This document shows, piece by piece, positions 57,391-64,000 of a stretch of DNA of 64,000 nucleotides. Numbering within the stretch: position 1 is the first letter of the stretch; the number at the start of each line of letters is the position of its first letter. Origin of the DNA: Euphorbia lathyris (lineage: Eukaryota > Streptophyta > Magnoliopsida > Malpighiales > Euphorbiaceae); contig NC_088919.1 in assembly GCF_963576675.1 (NCBI RefSeq), positions 41,128,501 to 41,192,500 on the forward strand, read 5' to 3'. The notes under the pieces were generated by a model that had not been told where the DNA came from, did no database searches, and was given only the letters and a program-made list of their open reading frames with translations. The translations under genes were made by a program, and so were the position numbers.

Positions 57391-58850
57391 AAGAAAATTA
57401 CAAAACTAGGTCAAATGAAATGCTCATTTACATATTTAACTCATTTACTCAACTTAGTTATTATATATCTAGACTGTTTTTGTGTGAATTTCCCATAATA
57501 CCCCTAACCTTCCCACTTCCCCCAACGCGAATGATCTTTCCCTCTTCTCCTTAGTTACGCGAAACAGTTGGCTCCTCCATTAATGATTCCAATACTTTTG
57601 ATCTTCCTATCTTCCTTTAAATTGCACAAAATCTACACTATTTCTCCAAATCACAATGTATTTCTCTTCTTCCTCTCTTCATCTATTGATTCTACAACTT
57701 CCTAATCCTAGAAAACGAAGCCATGGTTCTTCAACTTCCATTTCCTGCTTGTTTCTTGGTTTCTTTCTTCTTGTGACCATCGAAGAAATGGTGATTCTAC
57801 GTTATTTTCATCGTTTTTCCAGTTTATCATATTGTTTTTATCGAAAAATGTAAGTATATACTGTTTTTTCTGCGTTTTTTTCCATAAATTCACTTAGCAT
57901 ATGCCGTTTTTGCGAAGTCTGCAGGGAGAAATTTATCGATTTCACTTCGCGAAACGATGATTACGCGAAGTTTGCGAGGTAATTCGCTAAATTTATCTCG
58001 CAGACTCCGCGAAATCATCGTTTCGTGAAGTCAAAGCGTCACATTTCTCCTCACAGACGTCGCGAAATCATTGTTTCGCTAAGTAAAATCACCCTCTTCC
58101 TTGCACATTTATGTTCGCATACTTAGCAAATCCTCGTTTCGTGAAGCCAAATCTTCATTTTTTCCGACTAACACGATTAAATTTTTCTGAAGGTAGTTGA
58201 ATACATAATATTCATTCCTGGAAGCCGACATGTTGGGGTGCCATGAGACACATCCATTCCAAAAGGCCTTGACTTCCAACCATCGGTGGTGAATAAGAGC
58301 TTACACCGTGGGACAGGTCCATCCCTCAGTGGTGAATAAAAACCTATGTATCGTGAGACATCCATCCATCGGTGGTGAATAAGAGTCTATGTATAATGAA
58401 GTGATTTGTTAGGAGTTTATTGTGGTAATCTTGTTCAGTACCGTGAGACACATCCATCCATCGGTATTGAATAAGAGCCTACGTATTATGAAGTGATTTG
58501 TTAGGAGTTTATTGTGGCAATCTTGTTGTAAATTTTGATAATGTTATGATTTTAATGTTAGAATCCGTTGTTGTTTGACATTTTTTTGTTATATACCACT
58601 TCGCGGATTAGCTTAAAAATACATCCAGACTTCGCATATGCTAATTAAATTCATCAAGTAAACCAAACATTAGCTTCGCAGGCTTCGCATATGATCGAAT
58701 CTGAGAAGTCAGACGAGAGGGAGACGGACATGCGTAAATATTGAGGATATTATGGGAAAGTCACACAAAAATAGTCTAGATATATAATAGGTTGAGTAAA
58801 TATATTAAATATGTAAATGTGTCTCCCATTTGATCTAATTTTGTAATTTA
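57391..58850. mobile_element. Long-TIR element with TTCGCGAA-type palindromes, copy B
   Basis: Second copy of the element at 4645-6406, in the same orientation. It shares the ends (GAAAATTACAAAACTAGG; TTTTGTAATTT), the CCCATAATACCCCTAACC block, the CTTCATCTATTGATTCT region and TTGTTAGGAGTTTATTGTGG. Most TTCGCGAA sites are mutated (TTCGTGAA, TACGCGAA). It contains a tandem run of CCATCGGTGGTGAATAAGA units near 58279-58475. Confidence 0.65.
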
Positions 58851-59078
58851 TAATAGTAGTATATTATTAATTGCCTTCCTGAAAAAGAAAAGTGTTTCTA
58901 TTATTTTAACTTTATGAGAAATGGTATTATATATCTTATCTTTTAACTCCATGATCATTTTCTCTTTCTTTTTCTCTCAATAGAGTGACATTATTCATTT
59001 ATTATTATTATTATTTTTGTTTGCTAAATTATTATTATTATTTTTTGGTGTGAAAGATAAAAGTATAATACAGATCAA

Positions 59079-59744
59079 CAGTGACAGAACCAGGACCCCG
59101 AATAACCCGAGATTCAAATATATCAGTAAACAAAAATTCAAAACGTCAAAAAAAAAAAAGAAATTAGTTGTGCGGTTGATGGTAAATTTTCAAAGTCCAG
59201 CCCGTTAGGGCCGGACAAATTTTTTTTAGCTCAAACGCATTAAAACTGTAAAACTGTTATCATTTTTTTTAGAAACTAGCATTAAACTAATAGAAAATTA
59301 AATATGTTTTTTTTTTTTGAAACAATATATGTTTATTTTTTTTAATGGTAAAAACATAATAAAAATGAAAATCAAATATGTTTACATTTTTTTTAATGAT
59401 AAAGACATATTAAAAATGAATTCAAAAGTGTTATCAAAATAAAAATAAAGAGTCCATTTAAATTAATTAATAATGGTAAGATTTTTTTATAATTATTGAA
59501 AAATAAAATTAAAATAAATTAAAACTTTTTAAAAGAAAATGAGATTGAAGGGAGTTGAACATATGACCTCTCAAATAGAAGTAAGCATCGTTAATCATCA
59601 CATCTATCTTTAAACATTGAAATAATACTACGTATAGTCAATATAATTCTGTCCAAAATATTACCAGACACCGTTACTAAAAAAAATCTCAATTCTCCGG
59701 CGGTCTGTTGGGACTCGATCCCCCAACCCCCGGTTCCGCCCCTG
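59079..59744. mobile_element. hAT non-autonomous element with perfect target duplication
   Basis: The left end is CAGTGACAGAACCAGGACC. The right end as reverse complement is CAGGGGCGGAACCGGGGG. A perfect 8-bp duplication CAGATCAA flanks it (59071-59078 and 59745-59752). The interior is AT-rich and non-coding; the left part matches the MITE at 52291-52460. Confidence 0.9.
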
Positions 59745-59985
59745 CAGATCAATAATAAGAGCTCGCATAAAAGTTTTGAATAATCTTCACATGCAATAAA
59801 ATCTGAAAATATGTGTACACATTGATACAGAAAAACATAATTTTCTCTCAAATATATTGATGAAGTAATATTGAAGAAAATAAAAGTGAAAAATGATTGT
59901 AAAGCAAAACACCCATGACTTCCCTCTCTAAAGTAACACAGATGTGTTATTTTGTTCACCATAAATTTTCCTGTAAATTATTAAT

Positions 59986-60464
59986 GGCAAAAAGCATATT
60001 TAAGCCCCTGAACTTTACCTGTTTTAAGGATCAAGCCCCTGATCAATTATTTTTCCACATTGAACCCCTGAACATTGATTTTGTTATGGTTTTGGCCCTT
60101 ATTTCACTTTTTTGTCGAGTGTAGGAGATGAGAAAATCTATTTGGCGATTTTAATGTTGAAAATCACAAAATGGGAGAGAAGAAAATCGAGTTTGGAAGC
60201 AATATACTGAAAATTAATTACTATAATTTCGTTTTAATTTTTAATTTTTATCTCTCCTAGTCAATGAATTATTTTTTTTATTTGTCCATGTCAGCAAGCC
60301 GAATCGCCCTAACGATGTATCCAGTCCAAACTGGACAGAAAAGTTAAATAAGGGCCAAATCCATAACAAAATCAATGATCAGGGACTCAATGTGGAAAAA
60401 TAATTGATCAAGGGCTTGATCCTTAAAACAGGTAAAGTTCAGGGGCTTAAATATGCTTTTTGCC
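59986..60464. mobile_element. Mutator-type MITE
   Basis: Inverted ends of about 130 bp beginning GGCAAAAAGCATATTTAAGC on both sides are flanked by the perfect 9-bp duplication ATTATTAAT (59977-59985 and 60465-60473). 479 bp. The terminal GGCAAAAAGCAT is shared with the element at 46348-47094. Confidence 0.9.
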
Positions 60465-60535
60465 ATTATTAATTAATGTACAAAACTGATATTAATTAGT
60501 AATTGCATAGATCATTTAGAGTTCTATTAAATTAT

Positions 60536-61056
60536 GGGTAATTAATTTATTAGTTTCCTATATTTTAACAATTAATCCCTTTATTTTTAAAAACATACGG
60601 TAAATTTCTTAACGTTTTTTCTCAGTGAACTGTTTAGTCCCTGCCATTAGACTTTCATGAAGATTTTGTTAGTCAATTTGGATTTGCGTTCTTCTTTTCC
60701 TTTATTTTTCTTTCCTTTAAACTCTAATGCATCTGAAATCAACTTTGGGTGTTCTTCTTCTTGATTTTCTTCTTAATCGTTCAAATTCGTAAGCATTGAG
60801 TCTGTTCTTTTTCTTGTTCTCCATATAAATAGCTTCTTCTTCTAAATTGGATTTCCTCTTATGAAGTTTGAAGGTAAATAATAAAGGGTAATTTAGTCAT
60901 TTCCGAAGTCATAAATGGTAAAAAATCTAACAAACAGACTGAAGAACTAAACAGTTTACTGAGAAAAAAGTTAAGGACCTTACCATATGTTTTTAAAAAT
61001 ACAGAGACTAAACAGTATGTTTTATCAAAATATAGTGATTAATAAATTAATTACCC
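60536..61056. mobile_element. Mutator-type MITE
   Basis: Inverted ends GGGTAATTAATTTATTA continue for about 150 bp (shared words TTTTTAAAAACATA, TTTTTTCTCAGT, AACTGTTTAGT). Flanks TTAAATTAT (60527-60535) and TTAAATTAA (61057-61065) match at eight of nine bases. 521 bp, non-coding. Confidence 0.85.
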
Positions 61057-61338
61057 TTAAATTAAATTAGTTTGTTTTTAAAGTAAAAGCATTCCGAAAT
61101 TCCTGATTATTTTAATTTTAGTAAATTGAGTTTTTGATATATTATTTTAACACATCAAATATTTGATCATTTTTTTATCACATTCAACTTTGCTTTCTAA
61201 ATTAGTCAATTTTGAATATTTAATTCATTTCAAACGAGTGTGCTCATCTTATTTTCGTCTGAAATTGTATTATTTTACTGTCAAAATATTATTTTATAGT
61301 TTTTCTATAGTCACGTGGTACGTATAAAAACTGCTTTC

Positions 61339-62205
61339 TACCTGATTGATAGAGAACTCGTGGTACCTAATGAGTGTGTTCTATACGGTTGTGACCTGGA
61401 GGATTCGTGGCATCTGAGTGTTGAATGCTCGGTTGCTAAAGAGGTATAGAGCGAGGTGGGTCTCACAAGTCTAATTGAAAACCAGTCACAAAATGTTGAT
61501 AGTTTCTTGGATTTTTTCTTCAAAATTCTATCCAGTTGCTCTTTTGTGAAACGGGGCAAAATTTTGGTGATATTATAGAGCTTGTGGCGGACTCGGAACA
61601 ACAAATTATGGCAGCACAAACCAGCTCGTCCGGTACGAATTGCCCATGAAGCTATAGAGGCACTCTGCAATTGGAATAATGCTCAAGCTGCCAAGGCTTC
61701 ACCAACTTGGCCGCAGATTCCAGATTGTGGATTATGGCACCGGCCCTCGTCGAGCTTCAAAAAGTGCATTACTGATGCAGGGGTGTTTTTGAGTTCAAAT
61801 TCCACCGGGCTGCAGACAAACTATCATCAATTGGCGGGCTTCAGATGGTCAAGGAATGTGAAGGGCTTGCATTACTTGAAGGATTATCCTTGATTTCATC
61901 TCAACATATTCAGAATGTCGTTTTTGAAACAGACTCGAAACATATGGTGAATGCGATCTACTCACATGAGGACAACCTATCCGAGTTTGGAGACATCATT
62001 AATAGTTGCAGGTCCTTTTTATCTCACAACGTATCTTACTCAGTACGCTTCGCCAGACGACAAGCTAACCAGTTGACCCATGTTTTGGCATAGTCTTCTT
62101 GTTTCTCTGCTTGTCCAATTGTTTTTCATGATATTCTGAGTTTTATTCCACTTACTTTGTTAAACAGTTCCTTTTATTGGCTCATTAATAAAATTCTCTT
62201 TAAAA
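61339..62205 (+). mobile_element. LINE 3' relic (zf-RVT and RNase H, broken)
   Basis: Plus-strand pieces match the end of a plant LINE: CDLEDSWHLSVECSVA (zinc-binding), LWRTRNNKLWQ, then an RNase H with VVFETDSKHMVNAI and RFARRQANQLTHVLA. It is interrupted by stops and a frameshift near 61850. It differs from the LINE at 55801-57337 and is older. Confidence 0.8.
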
Positions 62206-63600
62206 TAAAACTATTCAAAATGATTTCTTTTAAAAAAATTCAAAATATAAATTTTAAAGGTAGATAAAATAAATAACACTCAATTAACCAAATTTTATAT
62301 TGAGAGATAACTTTTTATGATTATTGGGAGTTTAATGTAACAAAAAATGAAAGATCAAAAACTTTATATTTTAAAAAGAAATATTAGAAACTCAATTTAC
62401 CAAAATTCTTATCATTAGAGATAGATAAATAAGGTCGATTTCTGGTGATCGAATCTCTGATTATTCCTCTAAATTCGGTTGCTTCATGTAAAATAAAGAA
62501 GATACCAGTGACGTGGAAGATTCTTTAAAAGCAAATAAACAATGACAATTATATACCTGAGAGCTTTATACACCCTACATTTTATAGTTCTCTAATAGTT
62601 ATAATTAGAGTAATACTTTATCTATATTGTAGTACTAATTTCGAATAAAAAACTATCGTTTTTAAAAATTCATCCATACGGGACTTTTAAGACGTGCAAC
62701 TTACTGTCATTCTCTTTATTATATAATCCAAATTCTTCGGCATCTGATTTTGAACTATAACAATTAATATTTACTATCTTTGTTTCATATTACATGTATT
62801 TCTAAAGACTCTTTTTTATTTTATTATACATGTCATTTTATATGATCTGTATATGTTAAGTCATCTTTTTTTCCCGCTATAAAACGCGAGTTTATAAAAA
62901 TTAATTAGAATAATGGACTTATTATAAAATAAATAAATAGTGGAATCAATAAATAAGAGGTAACAATGTATTTTCTCTAATATCCTTAATTTCTATGCAT
63001 GTAATATGAACGGATCAGCAACAACAATAAATAAAAACATATAAACTACACGAAATAGAAAAATTAAAAGGAATAGAAACTCATAATCGGTTTTCTGAAT
63101 ACTGCGAAGACTTGTCCTTACTCTCCTGTTTCAGGAATTTTCACATGCACCTTAATGAGTAAGTGAATTTACTCATTCACTGTTAGATATATGCTTATTA
63201 AATTTAAGTCCCAAGATACTTTAAATCACCACCTTGGAATTCTAATAAACTTAAATCTACCGGTGGTGAATGAGTACTTGAGACTGCTCCTGTTCTCATT
63301 TGTAACATAAGCTTAAGCTATCAAGACAAAAACCGCCTCTATCTAGGAAATTGATATATTTATTTCCAAAAAATAAGAAAAAACAATGTCTTTTGATGAC
63401 GTGTCAACAGCTTAAAGATAGACGAAGAAAGAAAAACAAATCAAATATAGGAGAACCGCCACATATGATTAGTCCCAACACGTTCTACGAAATAATTAAA
63501 CGACAACGTACCACGTGAACAGTCTCGCTTCCAATCTGTATGCCAAAAGAATAACAGATTTCTTCAAAATAAATAAATAAACAAAAGATTAAAATAAAAA
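62206..63600. other. Intergenic, AT-rich
   Basis: No gene is supported. The words CTTAAATCTACCGGTGGTGAATGA and CTATTAAATTTAAGTC near 63180-63280 suggest a short inverted repeat. The last few hundred bases should hold the promoter of the gene that begins at 63773. Confidence 0.45.
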
Positions 63601-63772
63601 AAAAAAATTACACGCAACAAAGTTCCAGGCACTCTGTTGGAAAAGCATTCGATATCGACTACAATTCTGTTGCCACTCAAAGATTAGACGGAGGGATCAT
63701 TCTCCGACCTCCTCTTTCTTGGCTTCCGATAAAGTAGACATTCGGAGGAGAATTTAGGGTTTAGCAGAAGGA

Positions 63773-63875
63773 ATGATGAAGCTGACGGAGGCAATTCAGG
63801 ATCTAATTGAGGAGGCTAAAGTTCGGACTGTTTGGTGGGCTCTATGTATATTTGCCGTTACTTACTGCTTATCTC
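63773..63875 (+). CDS. PXA/PX sorting-nexin-like protein, first exon (partial)
   Basis: The first exon encodes MMKLTEAIQDLIEEAKVRT followed by the hydrophobic WWALCIFAVTYCLS, then a GT donor at 63876 (CTC|GTAAGT) in phase 1. A short charged start and a membrane segment match, from memory, the N-terminus of plant proteins with PXA, PX and sorting-nexin C-terminal domains (Arabidopsis At2g15900). Such proteins are thought to act in endosomal or vacuolar trafficking. The second ATG at 63776 is the likelier start by that comparison. The rest of the gene is outside the window. Confidence 0.7.
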
Positions 63876-64000
63876 GTAAGTTTTTTTTGTCGGAATTTCG
63901 TTTTAGTCTTGATTCCTGAGCTCTTTAGATTAGATAATTCCTCCCTTCATTAGTAGAGTCTTTGCTGATTCTGTATTAGCTCGAATTAGAGGTGTTGTTC

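Overview
This is eukaryotic nuclear DNA from a flowering plant, almost certainly a eudicot. Genes are split by GT-AG introns, intergenic DNA is AT-rich, and plant transposon families are abundant (Tat-lineage Ty3/gypsy, Copia, L1-type LINEs, an Au-like SINE, hAT elements, Mutator-like elements and MITEs). The species cannot be fixed from the sequence alone.

Layout. 1-11 kb: two complete minus-strand genes for 2-oxoglutarate/Fe(II)-dependent dioxygenases (1313-4418 and 7941-10737), a tandem pair with the same three-exon structure and a middle exon of exactly 328 bp in both. 11.2-22.6 kb: one Tat-type LTR retrotransposon on the minus strand, with 519-bp LTRs, a CTACT target duplication, damaged gag-pol with two RNase H domains, and an antisense ORF region on the plus strand interrupted by a nested 1.3-kb solo LTR. 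22.7-24.3 kb: a decayed Copia element. 26-31.7 kb: a nine-exon minus-strand gene of the FAM114/DUF719 family with one GC-AG intron. 33.2-35.6 kb: a plus-strand receptor-kinase-like locus whose kinase has lost its catalytic motifs and whose intron holds a minisatellite. 36-37.5 kb: a minus-strand gene resembling CCG-binding protein 1. 37.5-52 kb: transposon-rich DNA with nested MITEs, a foldback-type element, and a Mutator-like element coding for FAR1-like, MULE transposase, SWIM and OTU parts. 52.7-54.2 kb: a minus-strand two-B3-domain protein of the VRN1/REM type. 54.5-62.2 kb: LINE fragments, a second copy of the element at 4.6-6.4 kb, an intact hAT MITE and several Mutator-type MITEs with 9-bp duplications. 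63.8 kb to the end: first exon of a PXA/PX sorting-nexin-like gene on the plus strand.

The cellular genes do not form one pathway. From memory of the Arabidopsis map, their order is notable: VRN1 (At3g18990) lies beside dioxygenases At3g19000 and At3g19010, and CBP1 (At2g15890) lies beside a PXA/PX protein (At2g15900). The window holds homologues of both neighbourhoods, which suggests one ancestral block that was split or duplicated in Arabidopsis. I found no convincing new biological system. The most useful observations are the antisense ORF region inside a young but heavily damaged Tat element, the OTU-bearing Mutator element with palindromic subterminal arrays, a foldback element, and a two-copy element carrying many TTCGCGAA palindromes.
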